64,000 nt of DNA from assembly GCA_013396915.1 (NCBI GenBank), contig VWZL01005205.1, forward strand, positions 434,001 through 498,000, read 5' to 3'. This document shows, piece by piece, positions 41,731 to 54,396 of this stretch. Under the pieces are notes generated by a model. It was not told where the DNA came from. It saw only the letters and a list, made by a program, of their open reading frames with translations, and did no database searches. How positions within the stretch are numbered: position 1 is the stretch's first letter; every line of letters starts with the position of its first letter. Position numbers and translations under genes: made by a program. This DNA is from Stercorarius parasiticus. Lineage: Eukaryota; Chordata; Aves; Charadriiformes; Stercorariidae.

Positions 41731-41782
41731 GAATCATAGAATAGTTTGGGTTGGAAGGGACCTTAAAGATCATCTAGTTCTA
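41731..41782 (-). mobile_element. CR1 3' end fragment
   Basis: The plus strand reads gaatcatagaatagtttggg, then ttggaagggacc, then aaagatcatctagttc. This is the reverse complement of the avian CR1 3' terminus including the gattctatg-type tail. It is about 50 bases long and fairly well preserved. Confidence 0.9.
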
Positions 41783-44700
41783 AATTAACAAGCTTGCTAG
41801 CCTATTAGTTTGAGTTTCTTACAGCAAAACTACCCTTATTTCAACACAGTACAAACCATCCCCCCGTTTTGCGAGCAAAACAATATTTTAAACCTTTGCC
41901 TACTTTTCTGCAGACCACTCTAGATCTCTGTGGCCCCATTTGGCAGACACAGCACTTCTCACCAACCTGACCAGCTGTGAGAGACCAGAATGAAAGATCC
42001 CAGTACGACTTGGGCATTGGCTCAACGTCCCTGTAGTAACAGAAGTAGCATGTTGCCTAATAGGTAACCAATACTTTCTGCAAAGAGTGGCATTAAGGGA
42101 AACATTTTATCAGTTTGCAAGACATTGTGCTTGCCCTTTCCTGACAAGAAATCAAAGGATAAACACATTCATTTCACAACAATGTATCTTTCAACACCCA
42201 GAATAGGGCAGGAGGGTTGTGAAACCTTATTCAACCTTCCTTCTGTCCCGCTCCCCAACCGCCAGCTGAGGCACCAGCCTTACACAGAGGCTGGTCACTC
42301 CTTTGAGCTCTACCCAACACTGGCTCCCATGCACACACTAGATTAGATGGTATTTTAATAGTTCGACCTTAATTCAGTAACAACACGATAGACAAGGTTG
42401 CGATCCAAATGTCAAATCTTCCACTTTGAATCAGTAAACAAACACCATTTATGTTTATCCCAGCCCACACCCCATCAGACAGGAGAATGAAGTTCTGTCC
42501 TCAGGTTAGCACTAGTTCATGTTGCACTGCAGCTGCTCAACTGCAACGTCCTCTTAACTGATTGAACTCAAGTTTATTTACGATCTACGGTTGCCTCTCA
42601 ACTGAAGATAAATGCTGAGTACTGGCCTATTCTCCATTCACACTCCTGCAAGAAACATGCAGTTCATACAAGTGCCCACATGTTGACTTTATTTCTTCTA
42701 AATTGGTTTTGAAGAAGCGTGTTAGAAGATTCTTTACAGTCACCAATAAAAGCCATCACTTCTTTATCCTTTTGCTTATCTGTTAAGCCTCTCTTTACGC
42801 TTAAAAACTGCTAGTGAAGCAAGCAAGCAACCCAACCAAGATTAAATTAGCCACCCAGTTTGCACTTCAGTACAAAAGGAGAAAAGAAACAGCAGACAAC
42901 CTAAGCAAGGGGCAACCAACTTTGTCATCATAAAAAAGAAGGGAAGTTGAACACATGACAATTTACAGTTTAGTATCAACATGGGCACCCTTGTTACCCT
43001 GCACCTAGGTACTGTTACCTTCATACCTTTGAATGCCGGAGACAGAGACAGGAGCCCAGGTGGGCAGGCAGAGCAGTTCTGTCCTCATCCATGGGCTGAT
43101 GGGTGCCCTTTGCCACAAAATACCCTACCACCCTACAAAAGTTCATTTCTGAGGTTTGGGCACACTCCCATTGAACACCACACGTCTCTCCAGAAGTGAG
43201 CAGCCTAACTAAACACTCTACTGCACTAGTAAGGGCTACAATGAATTATAAACTTTTAGCAGCTGATAAAGGCATTTCTCCAGCCTACAATCTGGCATTA
43301 AACCACAACAGACTCAGTCATAACTAAGCTTTAAGTCCCCTAAGGTTCCAGAAGCCCACCAAGTGTAAAGTTGCTTTTCCACAAACACTTTTCCTTCCAC
43401 TAACGATTATGAGTAAGTTATTCAATTCCAAGTAGGGCTTTAAAAAGAAACTATCTGATAATAATTAAATTAGCAATACTTTCAGTGTTACTTGCATCAG
43501 GAACTTCAGCTTCAAGAGCAGTAAGATCCAGATCTCATCTTTCACCACCTGATAAAGATTACAGGATTTGGGGAAAAGTTAATTTACTACAAGAGTTGAG
43601 AACCAGAACTCCTGGGCAAGACAAGATCTCTGCTGTGCAAGTTTCAGTCCCAGACAAATACCACAAAAGTAGAACTAGACAGGAGTGTGATATCAAATAG
43701 GCAAAACCTATGCAGAAGAACATGATTTACAATTCTTTTCATTGTCTCAGGAACTGCATTTCCCAGACCCTCACAAGACATTTCTATAGTCCAAATCAAA
43801 AGCCTCTCTCCTAGAATACATTTATGCTGGCTCCATGTTAGGAAATGAAGCATTATTAGCAGTGACCAGGGAAGAAGTGGATGAAAAGGAAGTTCTCCAG
43901 AAGCATCACATTTAAGTACTTCAACTCTCTTTTCCTTGATTTTTGTTCTACTGCCTCACAAGCAAAGTCAGCATGATTAGCACTCAAAATGCATAAAAAA
44001 AGCCTAATCGAAAGCTCAGCATATGACCGATCCTATGAAAGCACTGATGATTAATATTGCACCTTAGACTATACTTTCTTTCAAGCATTTGCATAATATA
44101 CAGGCCAAACAGCAGAAGCACGGGACAGCCAAAGTGGAATTTTAATCTAAGATGCAAACCTGCTTTAGTAAGACACAGACCCAATCCAGACTGAATCTCT
44201 GAAGTTAAAGAGTCTGTCTCCCAAAAGGTACTGTTTTAATAAATGAACTAGAATCTCCTGCCTCTGTCTACCCAAAAATTAATGAATTGTAGAATTAGAG
44301 AACATTCAGGGATATTGTCTCGTGCCAGTTATGTAAGAGCAAACGAAGACACTATTGCTGTAAATGACATGTCAATACATAAAGACATGACTAGTCCACC
44401 TGAAGTACAAGATAAATTTGGTAAACGCAGAGACAGAATATTACTTCCAACACCTGAATGTACAGTGTCTTCTCTTTGGCCCCATACAATGGCAGGTAGC
44501 TCCCATAAACATCCAGGTTTTATATCATCTTTGTCTCCTCCTTGGTGAATAAAGCTCTCCAGCTTGGAAGAACGATATGAAAATTAACAGGAGAGAACAA
44601 TGGCAGAAAAACTCAGGAATGAAACAGTAAAAGATACAAACAAAGAACCAGGTAAGAAGAGAGCGAAGGCAAAATGGAATCACCTATTTTTCTTAAGAGA

Positions 44701-47700
44701 AGAAGCAGAATGAAGATGTGATTTTAACAAACCTATTCAAGACAAGGCATAACACAGCATGTAATTACTTCAACAGTGAACATAAGCGTTTATTGCATAT
44801 CCTAGATTTTCAAGCCCTATTTTCATACATCTAGTCGGTGGACCTTGAAGACAAGTGCTTCTCGTACAATTACACCAACTACACATTTAAAATGGCTAGG
44901 AGTGCCACGTGTATGTAGGTTAGACATAAAAGTTGCAAGAGCAAGCATTTGGACCATGAGATGAATATGAACTAAAAAGCTACCATGTAAAAAAAGATTA
45001 AAAAATCCAAGCAACATAACTCAGTTGTATCACGACATTTATTGCTTCACATGTCAGTCAGTGACTGGGCTCTTAAAATAAACCGTTTCAGTTACGCTAC
45101 ATCAGTGAGACTACCTACGTATTTTGTTTGTCACATGTTGCATGTTTAAGTACTATAAGGAACTGCCTTGCCTTTATTCTAACAAACTACATTTTTTTTT
45201 TTAATATATTGACCCCAAGTATCTCTTGTCCCTACTGTAATATTTCTTTCCTCCAGAAAAGGCTACTCTTGGGAACACTTACTCCAATTACTGTTTGCTT
45301 AAAAAAAAAGAAAAGAAAAAACACATTTGTGCATAAATTACGACTGTTCATTGTACAGCCCACTCATACATAACATTCTACCTCATACCATCACTTGAAG
45401 GAATAGAAAGATTTGTTGATGGAGGATCTAAAATTGAACTGTTAGAAAAACTAAAGTAAGAAATAAGTATTTCAACCTAATTTAAGGCAATTCTGGAAAG
45501 CGGTGCACTACTGCTTCATACCTATTCAAAATTAGAACCAGTTTTCCATTTTGTCAGCTTCCTCTCCTGTAAAGGCATCCTGGCTCTTTTTTGCTTTGAA
45601 AAGGCACCTCTAAAAAAAAAAGACGGTTGAAACCCTTTGTAAGAAACTCATCTCCAAGAAGTTTTACAAATAACTACAGCAATCAGTAGGATCTAATAAT
45701 ATTTCCACTATACACATCACTTCAACATACATATGCTTTAAAGACAAATATAGCAACAGGACTATCAGGAACTATATTTAAATAAGAGACTAATGGGATA
45801 GATGAGATCAATTCCAGCAGTCCAGTGATCTTTACGCTGGGAAGAACTTTCCATTGACTGGGGTATGCAGAGACAGAAATATGATAAAAAATAGTCAGGT
45901 TTTATTTCCACAGTTTGTCAACTGCAAGGTAACTAATAGGTAGACATGGTATCTTTTGTGATTATGTAAAAGCTGGTTTGAGTATCAAACCTAGAAGCCT
46001 GTCACTTAAGGCCATACAGATTTGTATTACAGATATGTAAACCAAAGTACTTCAAGCGAAGTAAACACTTTTTTCAAATCTAAATTCTATAGCAGAATTA
46101 CTACAATTAATACATATTACTATTCAATTTGTATGCAATACACAGCACAGTTAAAGAGTATTTTTTTTAAAAATTAACACAAGATAAGGAACAAATCCCA
46201 TTTAAATTCATAACTGTATGTACACAAACATCTAAACAATACATCCTGGGGCAAAGTGTTTTTACATTACCATGTAAAGTCTTAAGCTCTCATCTTTAGC
46301 CCCCAATGTCTAACTTTTACTTCTCTATTAAAAGAAACAAAAATGAAAGAGCACCTTCTTCTGCCAAGAAGGGCCAAAGGAAAGAACCCACTGAACCGGC
46401 TCAGAAGACATTTGTCTGCAAACACACCGAATCAACCTCACCACATAACTTACAGTGTTGTGATGTGTTAAATCAAGTCTGTTGTAAATGACTGTGACCA
46501 AAACTCATCTTCACCATTAAGTCAGACTACAGGAATCTCTGATAACCTTTTTATGTGTTGCTCCCGTACTCAATATCATCCTTAGCATCTTGCAAAAGCC
46601 AAGACAAGCAACAACTGAAGCAATTTTTATTGCATGGAGAAAAGTTCAAAGACTCTGAATGCTGGGAGTATAATAATATGCTGAAATAATGTAGAACTAA
46701 GTATATTTCATGCTTGTATCTAAACTGAGGGTTTAAATTATAATATTCAATGTAATATATACATAGCTATTTGAACACTGAGTATTTCAGCACTTCTCAA
46801 AATAATCTGTGTTTTGAATACAGGTCATGAAATAACCTATTTTTAATATATGATTTACCTGGTTCGATAAGGCATGACATGGAACACACTGCTCTAAGCA
46901 GCAGGTACCTTACTGAAAAAAGCATACGTAGAAGCCAAACTATCAACTCGATGGATTACTCACCTCCTGAGCAATGTAACACTAGGCTAAACAGAGTAGA
47001 AAATGCATATTTCATTTAGAGCTCCAAAAACATGGCAAAGCACTGCAGTGTAAGTGACTCTCTGGAAATACCACATCATCAAGAATAGATGTTGCCTCAC
47101 CATCATAAACTCTCAGCACCAAGAAAAATTTGGTTAAAGATATGATAGTTCAAATGAAGTAATATGTGAGAATCAACATCTAAGCAAACTAGTAGGAAAG
47201 CTTACATACTCATAGACTTTTACTAATCAATATTAAGTTTAGTGTTTTTTAAGCAGATAGAGTTGCCTGAAATCGAAGTATCCAAGGCAGCAGATGATTT
47301 TAATCATTCCTAGCCACTGTCATCTGGGTCTCCTACTGCAATCACTACGCAAATGGAAACCAGCTAATGGCTAACAAACTATATGCAAATATACCACAGA
47401 CTGTATTGGCTTACAGTCCACCTCTCCATGGAGTTAGAAGCCCTTTGAAAGACTTCAGCTTCCATGAAACTGAATCACAGAAGTCCATGTAGTCAGGATG
47501 TTGATGCAGACTTTGAAGAATTATCCACTCTAGAGACAGAAGAATCTCTACGTTGATAAGCCTGAAGAGTACACAGGTGGTCCCCTGATCACTGCTTTTC
47601 CCCCCACAGAAGTGGGAAGGTACACCTCACCTTTCCATTGGAAAGGATTGACAAGTGAATTCACAGAATTTCCTTCAGTTTTCTGTAACTTGGAGTTCTA

Positions 47701-48644
47701 TCAAGGATATAAAAGTAAACTTTAAAAGATAGAATGCTTTAAATTTAGGCTTCCTACTACCAGAATTCTACCAGCATGCTTATAAAGCTTAAGGTCTATT
47801 AAAACTGGAATTATCTTTTAGCTTTTTACATCTGTTGGCATTACCAGTTTCAAGTCAGTTGCATTTTAAAATAGATGCTTTGCTGATACATCTGGAAGTG
47901 CTACACAACTGCAAAACTTTATGATTAAGTACCTTGAATACACACTTCAATATCATCCACATACCAGTCAGACCCAAGACACATAGAAAAGAATGATAAC
48001 ATTTAGTAATGGATTAACTTTAAGCCAATTCAGTGTCAAGATGGACAAGACTCATCAGTCCCATTAGAGTGTAAAGAAAAAAAAAATTCTTTCAAGCAGA
48101 CTGAAAATTCCATCTCCATCCCCTGTCTCTCAACACTTCAAGCCAAATCAAGTCAAGCTGCTCTTAGAAAGCAATGGCAACCCACACTGTTGTAATACAG
48201 AAAAGCATAACAGAAGGAGGAGGAACAGTTTAACCATCCTCTGTTGCATCACAGTCCAACAAAGAACAGTAGCAGACTACAGCTACTTTAGGAAAGGAAA
48301 TTCTGAGGCACAATTCACTGATGTCCTACTTACTAGGAAAATTAGGGATTATTGGTTTGCGAAGGGGAAAACTCACACTCTTTGTACTGGCTCAAAATCA
48401 GAAGCAGGTTGGCAAGTGTTTTCAGTATAAGCAGCAGTTATAACATACTTTATACCTATACCAGCAAAATTCTAAAAGCTAGTCCAGTTTTGTTAGGCAT
48501 CTTCACTTTCCAAGTGGAAACCTGGAAATGAGTAAGCCTTTCAAAAAACATTCGATACGTGACCACAAATAACACTCAAAGTTCTGGATGTAGAAGAGAG
48601 ACATAAAAGAAACTATTTTCATATAAAGAAGCTAAAATATTACA

Positions 48645-48720
48645 AAATCATAGAAAAATTTAGGTTGAAAGCAGTATCACAATGTCTTCTGACTCAACCC
48701 TGTCCTCTAAGCAAGGCTAA
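48645..48720 (-). mobile_element. CR1 3' end fragment, diverged
   Basis: The plus strand has aaatcatagaaaaatttagg, ttgaaag, actcaaccctg and aagcaaggcta in the order of the CR1 3' end in reverse complement (frequent form: aatcatagaa, ggttggaag, ccaacccc, aagcagggcta). Confidence 0.7.
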
Positions 48721-51700
48721 ATGTGACACTATACCATTGAATATAACTTCCGTCAGTCACAAAGTATATGTAATTTACAATTCTAACCACAAACACACAC
48801 TCACATCACACCTATGCTTCCAGTGTTCTCAGGATAAAAGCAAATATCAAAGAAGTGTTACGGCTGTTCCTTTAATGCTAGAATTTCACCAAACTCCTTT
48901 ACACATCTAAGAAACAACAGAAGAGAACACGTGATGAATTGTAGGAACACCTTGCAAACTGAGTATAAGTTTATAAAAAAAAAACCACGAAATGAAAGAC
49001 AACCCCCACACAACCCTGGCTAACAGACTTTTCTTTACCATTGAGAATGTATATCACAGAACATCAGTACTTCTATAGATCTTAAACTTTCCCTAGACAA
49101 GGACGACCTAATGTCCCTACTTATTAAATGAAGTTATTCGTAAAAGAGAACTTAAGAGCAGGAAGAAACATGCCACATTTTTTTTCAAGTAAGACTAGTT
49201 CTGTTTCCAACTCACATCAACAGATCTTGAATTTCTCAACTTGGGCCTACCTTTTTTTTCCCCCCTTCCTACCTTTCTTGTTGTATATGGTTACAACACA
49301 CTAGATTCACCCTTTGGAGTTTATACCAACAAAATGCAAGCATACATAGACCACAAGTTTCAAGAAATGCTAAATGTAAGTTATTTAGAAATCTAACAGA
49401 TGTTCTACAGATTAAGACAACATGAACTAGGGAATAGATACAACAGTTCATTATTGACCCTTATTCTTTTGCAGTAGAAAGTTCGATGAATAAATTGGGA
49501 AAAGCATAGGATTCAAGAGTCACTAAGAAAGAATGCTGTAACTGAAAACTGCCACTAGGATTATGAGAATTTGAAGCTGTCTATAAAAGTTTGTTTTCAT
49601 CATACAGTTCATGCATACCTTACTGCAGAAGTCTTTCCTTATCTTCCATAACCAAACCCCAATTAAGATATAATTTCAAACACCTGCCTACTAACAATAC
49701 ACTGGGCATCTTTTGGATATCTAAGGCTTTGAAGTCACAAAACTTTTTGTTTTTCCTTCCCCCCCTCAAGAATTATTATGATCACACACTAGTCAAAAGG
49801 GAAACAGCTTAGAGAAAAAGACAATAGGACACGTGATGGACATGGGTCCACCACATCTGTAGTATTAGAAGGAAAATTTTAGTCAAATGATAAAGTAATA
49901 GAAAGTCCAAGTCCTGACTGAACACACATTTAATCCCCCTCCTCCCCTTATGTAGAAATAATTGTCCTCTCTCCAGAAGAGCAAACTAACCCAGGACCTT
50001 TTAACCCCACATTTTGAGATTTACAAATGCTATGCTCATCAGGTATTTCCTTACTGTCTACTTCCTCCAGGTGCAGGGCAAGCTTTACACTAATTCTGAG
50101 CCAGCAGGTGGCATTAACATCTCACCTACCCTAGGCAAACACAGTGTTAGTCAAATGCTGAATACAGGCAAGCTTAGAAGCCCTATTTAAGCCCCATACC
50201 TAGCGAGAAGTTTTCACTGACAATTTGTACAATGGCATAGAAAATTAACTACAGTCGTGCATGAAGCATTTCACTATCCACTCTGACAAAGTAAGACAGG
50301 ATTGCCTTCTTGTGCCTGCCTGTAGGTTGGCTGCACTTCCCATCTTTCCTATCAGCACGACTCCATCAGGTATACACCAAGGAACCCACATTAGAACCTC
50401 AACCTAGCACGCAATAAGGCACTTAAAAGGTAATGGCAACAGTAGTAGTACAGTTTAACAGTAGGATCACATTTTTAATTTGTGCAATAAGCCTTTAGAG
50501 TAACAAAAGTGGGGATAGGTCCCTCTTTGAATGATGATTTACTGCATAAGAAACTCATTTGGAACTCAATAGATGCAGGTTCCTATTTTCCGCTGATTTT
50601 CAAAGCTTCCTGTGCAGCTGCTGACAGATACATGAGACTGCCATTAGTACAGGCAGAGAAAATACTTCCTTACCTCAAATAAATGTAGGAATAAAGTCCA
50701 CTGAATACTGAGGTGCTTGTTTTCTTGTGTTATAAACCATTAAATGGACCTCCTATTTACAGGGGTAGGAGAGGAAGAGGAAAGCAGACCTTTAATACAA
50801 GCACCACTGACTTCATATCAAAGTCCACAAGAATAAAATGCAAAGTCAGTGCATCATTTCAACAATGGAAACAGATTTAGGAAAAATAAAAAAAACACAC
50901 CAAAAAACCCCAACTTTAACACCAGAAACGTATGGGGACATTTTTGCTTTTCTTTCACCTTGAAGCTCAAGTAATTCAGAACATGACTTGAGAAGGCTAA
51001 AAAGAGTCCAGTGGACAGGTTTTTAAAACAGTAATTAAAACTCACTCCTCTTAGTAGTGTATGGAAGTATCACCTTCATTGCCCTGGAGGGGAAAGCAGA
51101 AATTAAGATCCAAAAAGGACTAGGAATTATTTTCTTCCAAGTATACGATGAAAACAGCATTAGCACATGCAGTGAACACATCAGCTACTTTTTGAAGCTA
51201 CTGAACGAGTAAAGTCCAATAAAAAATTTTGCTTTTATTTAATAAGAACTGGCAGTTTAAAGATATTGAGCCCCTTTGCATTTGGAAAGTTTATAAGATT
51301 ATTCCCATGCACTTGAATGAGCTAGTGGAGACAGCTTTCATGGAGTCTAGAATAAAATTTAAACCTTGGGCACTCCCGTAACACCTGTTTGCTGATAATA
51401 CTTCAGTTTCTTACAGCTAGCAAGCTCTTGGACTATTTCTAGAGTTCGCTTACCACTGCATCTCCTGCTCTGAGACATTTGAACAGAAACTCCTATTCAT
51501 CTACAAATATTTACTTGTCACCAGCCAAATATCATAGGCCTTGTGTCTAGAAACTCAATTCTTGTCAAGGCACTTTGAAGAGCTTGTCTTTTAGAATTTA
51601 AATTTCATCTTCTGGATTCCCATGTAACAGGCACCTCTGAAGGAAGTCCAAGAGCATATGAATGGAGAGAAAGGAATAAGTGGTTCCACTGCCCAGGAGC

Positions 51701-51960
51701 ATCTGGGAGTAATACCACAAACATTCACGTGTCACTTTTCCACAGTTCTTACTGTGAAGACTTGCCCCAAGCCTGTGCTTAAAAACAGGGGAAATTGAGA
51801 TGCATGCTTCCACTGAAGCCACAAGGCAAAAGAAGCAGACAGTTTGCCTACTACAGATGACCTTTACTGCAAAGGGCTGCAGTAGATCTGCTGTGTGAGA
51901 GAAGGATCCTCAGTGCACGAGAAAACCTCAGGCAAATGAAGAGATGTTTGTCTCTTTCAG

Positions 51961-52065
51961 GAGCGAGAAGCTGCTATTTTCCTTCTTCAAGCATATGGAC
52001 CCCTAGCAGTGGAGAAGCACGTGCTCTGTCACCCTGCTAACCACGGCAACAATATAATTTCACTG
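51961..52065 (+). other. Candidate antisense exon in PWWP2A intron 1 (unproven)
   Basis: A strong acceptor-like tract (tttgtctctttcag) precedes and a donor-like gtatga follows a 105-base segment. It is open for exactly 35 codons in phase 0 (ERE AAI FLL QAY GPL...). I do not recognise the peptide. A frame this short is often open by chance, and no partner exon was identified, so this is a weak candidate only. Confidence 0.15.
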
Positions 52066-52536
52066 GTATGAACTTCAGACCTACAAAAGAATCGATGTTA
52101 ACTAGCATTACAACTTAAGTTGTAATGCCTTCTGGCCTGCTTAGAGACATTTAATGTTTCACACTAGAAGTGAGTACAGTTTGCAGATCACATTTTAGAA
52201 CTTGGCTTCAAAAGACAAACTGATAACTTAGCATTTCAAACCGCAACACCTGACAAATGTAAAACTTACTTCCATGACATTATCCAGAACTTGGGTTTTA
52301 GAGAAGGCCTTCTGTTTCAACACCCAACCAAGAAGCTAGGCCCAGGACAAAAGTGCTGGGCCCTAATACCTTTCTTTTAGAAAGCACTGACAATATTGAT
52401 ATTACAGGAAGTCAATAAACAGCTACTAATGATGTAAAACGGAGTGATAAAAGATGTACAACCACACAGGCAGCCTAAATTGGGGGTAGAGAGAGATGCA
52501 TTTTTTCCATACCAATTATTTGAAATAACCCTGATC

Positions 52537-53162
52537 AAACTTAATTGTCTCTCATTTACTTGCATAGTCCTTACACATTTCGAAAACAGACACTAAGAGG
52601 AAGAGGTATTTTCACCTGTAAACGGTAGTTAGAGTTGTTTATAAGATACACAGTATCACTGATGACTTCTGGAGTCCCAAGAGTCCCTTACTATAGGAAG
52701 GAAATGGAAAAAAAGCAAACCTCACAGTCTGGTAAGGCTTTAAGTTATTTTGTGATACATGAATGTTCTGTCCCCCCCAAAAAAAGGGTATTTAAGAACC
52801 ACTAAACTTCACCCCATCCATTGCATACAAGGAGCAATCAGTACTAATAACTGTACTTCAGGACTGTAACAGCCTGACTTGAAAACCATTATTCTGAAAA
52901 ATAGCACGTACTGAAATGCAAGGTTACCTAGGCAATGCGAGACACAAGCCAACAGGAAAACAGATCTCTGGGTCTGTACGTTTGTACAAACACTGGAATA
53001 AATGCCCACATCTTCAGCTCAGGTCTCTTTTCCCCAGCAGACAGGGATACTGGAGGCCCGACGGGAATCCCAACCGAGCCCAGAGGATGTGCCCATGTGC
53101 TCGCCCCTCTCCCGGCCTCCCCCATTTTCTCGGAATTCCCACTCGGGACTACTTTTGTTGAG
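52537..53162. repeat. Left copy of a 626-bp direct duplication (probable assembly artefact)
   Basis: This block recurs at 53349-53974 with an offset of 812 bases. In the parts compared I saw only one difference, in a homopolymer stretch (C7A7 here against C8A6). It ends exactly at the single N at 53163. Such identity, ended by gaps, indicates a false duplication of intron 1 sequence. Confidence 0.9.
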
Positions 53163-53163
53163 N
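53163..53163. other. Single-N assembly gap
   Basis: One N joins the left copy of the 626-bp block to a 184-base island. The sequence jumps from intron 1 to GC-rich sequence that otherwise belongs about 1.1 kb further right. Confidence 0.95.
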
Positions 53164-53276
53164 ACCGGGACCTCGGCGGGGCCCAGGCCCCCCCTGGGGG
53201 CGGGAGAGGCGCAGGGCGGCGCGGGCGGGCGGCTCCCGGCGAGCTTGCCGGCCCCGTATCTGGGTGGGGGCTGGGG
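53164..53276. repeat. Left copy of a 113-bp direct duplication
   Basis: It is identical to 54276-54388 (offset 1112) and stops being so exactly where the other copy meets the 8-N gap. This overlap shows where the island should be placed. Confidence 0.92.
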
Positions 53277-53299
53277 AGGGCTCCCCTGTGGGATCTCAC

Positions 53300-53347
53300 C
53301 TTTTAGAGAGGTCCATGAGGACCCCAGAAAAAAGCTTCTCTCCCAGA
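53300..53347 (-). CDS. PWWP2A: PWWP2A exon 1, 3' end (misplaced island)
   Basis: On the minus strand this reads one leading base, then LGEKLFSGVLMDLSK and two bases of the next codon, followed by the donor gtgaga. Joined to exon 2 it gives SKR-FGPHGIP, the conserved PWWP2A junction. Only 48 bases are present, because the island ends at the N at 53348. The part of exon 1 between this and 54397 is absent. The flanking GC-rich sequence at 53164-53276 also occurs next to the 8-N gap, so the true location is at that gap. Identification rests on recalled protein similarity and exact phase agreement. Coding status is nearly certain; the assembled position is wrong in my view. Confidence 0.93.
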
Positions 53348-53348
53348 N
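53348..53348. other. Single-N assembly gap
   Basis: One N joins the exon-1 island to the right copy of the 626-bp block. Coding sequence of PWWP2A exon 1 is cut here without a splice site. Confidence 0.95.
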
Positions 53349-53974
53349 AAACTTAATTGTCTCTCATTTACTTGCATAGTCCTTACACATTTCGAAAACA
53401 GACACTAAGAGGAAGAGGTATTTTCACCTGTAAACGGTAGTTAGAGTTGTTTATAAGATACACAGTATCACTGATGACTTCTGGAGTCCCAAGAGTCCCT
53501 TACTATAGGAAGGAAATGGAAAAAAAGCAAACCTCACAGTCTGGTAAGGCTTTAAGTTATTTTGTGATACATGAATGTTCTGTCCCCCCCCAAAAAAGGG
53601 TATTTAAGAACCACTAAACTTCACCCCATCCATTGCATACAAGGAGCAATCAGTACTAATAACTGTACTTCAGGACTGTAACAGCCTGACTTGAAAACCA
53701 TTATTCTGAAAAATAGCACGTACTGAAATGCAAGGTTACCTAGGCAATGCGAGACACAAGCCAACAGGAAAACAGATCTCTGGGTCTGTACGTTTGTACA
53801 AACACTGGAATAAATGCCCACATCTTCAGCTCAGGTCTCTTTTCCCCAGCAGACAGGGATACTGGAGGCCCGACGGGAATCCCAACCGAGCCCAGAGGAT
53901 GTGCCCATGTGCTCGCCCCTCTCCCGGCCTCCCCCATTTTCTCGGAATTCCCACTCGGGACTACTTTTGTTGAG
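53349..53974. repeat. Right copy of the 626-bp direct duplication
   Basis: It is nearly identical to 52537-53162 and continues without a gap into GC-rich sequence at 53975. This copy shows what really follows the block on the plus strand. Confidence 0.9.
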
Positions 53975-54275
53975 AGCAGCACGACAAACCGGGCGACAGG
54001 GCAGCGGCCGGCACCGCTCACCCCCCGCTCCCCGGGCCGGGCGGGGAGCGCGGGGCTCGGCCCCGGGAGGGACGGGGGGGCCCTGCCCGCCCCGCCGCGC
54101 TCCCTCCACCCCCTGGCAGAAGGGTCGAGGAGGAAGATGCCCATGAGCTGCTGCCTCCGCTCCCCGGGGGCAGGAGCCCTTTGCCCCCAGGGCGAAGGAG
54201 TGGAGGTGACGGGTGGCCGCCGCCGTCGCGCCTCTCGGCCGCAGCTCGGGCCGCTCCCCGCCGCGGGGCGAGCCC

Positions 54276-54388
54276 ACCGGGACCTCGGCGGGGCCCAGGC
54301 CCCCCCTGGGGGCGGGAGAGGCGCAGGGCGGCGCGGGCGGGCGGCTCCCGGCGAGCTTGCCGGCCCCGTATCTGGGTGGGGGCTGGGG
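54276..54388. repeat. Right copy of the 113-bp direct duplication
   Basis: It is identical to 53164-53276 and ends at the 8-N gap. In the other copy the same sequence continues into the splice donor and exon end. This 113 bp is therefore intron 1 sequence immediately after exon 1, not coding. Confidence 0.9.
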
Positions 54389-54396
54389 NNNNNNNN
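54389..54396. other. PWWP2A: 8-N assembly gap inside PWWP2A exon 1
   Basis: Eight N's separate exon 1 coding sequence (right) from intron 1 sequence (left). The gap must hide at least the 71 bases at 53277-53347 plus the still missing middle of exon 1, so the N count does not reflect the true size. Confidence 0.9.

Larger units (their letters stand above)
41140..53299 (-). other. PWWP2A: PWWP2A intron 1 (contains an assembly duplication at its right end)
   Basis: The intron lies between the donor at 53295-53299 (gtgag on the minus strand) and the acceptor at 41140-41141. As assembled it is 12.16 kb. After correcting the misplacement near 53-54 kb I infer about 12.5 kb. It holds two small CR1 fragments and one candidate antisense exon, and otherwise no recognised gene. 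Frames of 60-80 codons throughout are chance. Confidence 0.75.

Noticed and set aside
54018..54388. Minus-strand open frame continuing PWWP2A exon 1 through the N gap
   Set aside because: The same sequence at 53164-53276 lies immediately after the exon-1 splice donor, so it is intron 1. Its translation (Arg/Gly/Pro-rich) does not match PWWP2A.
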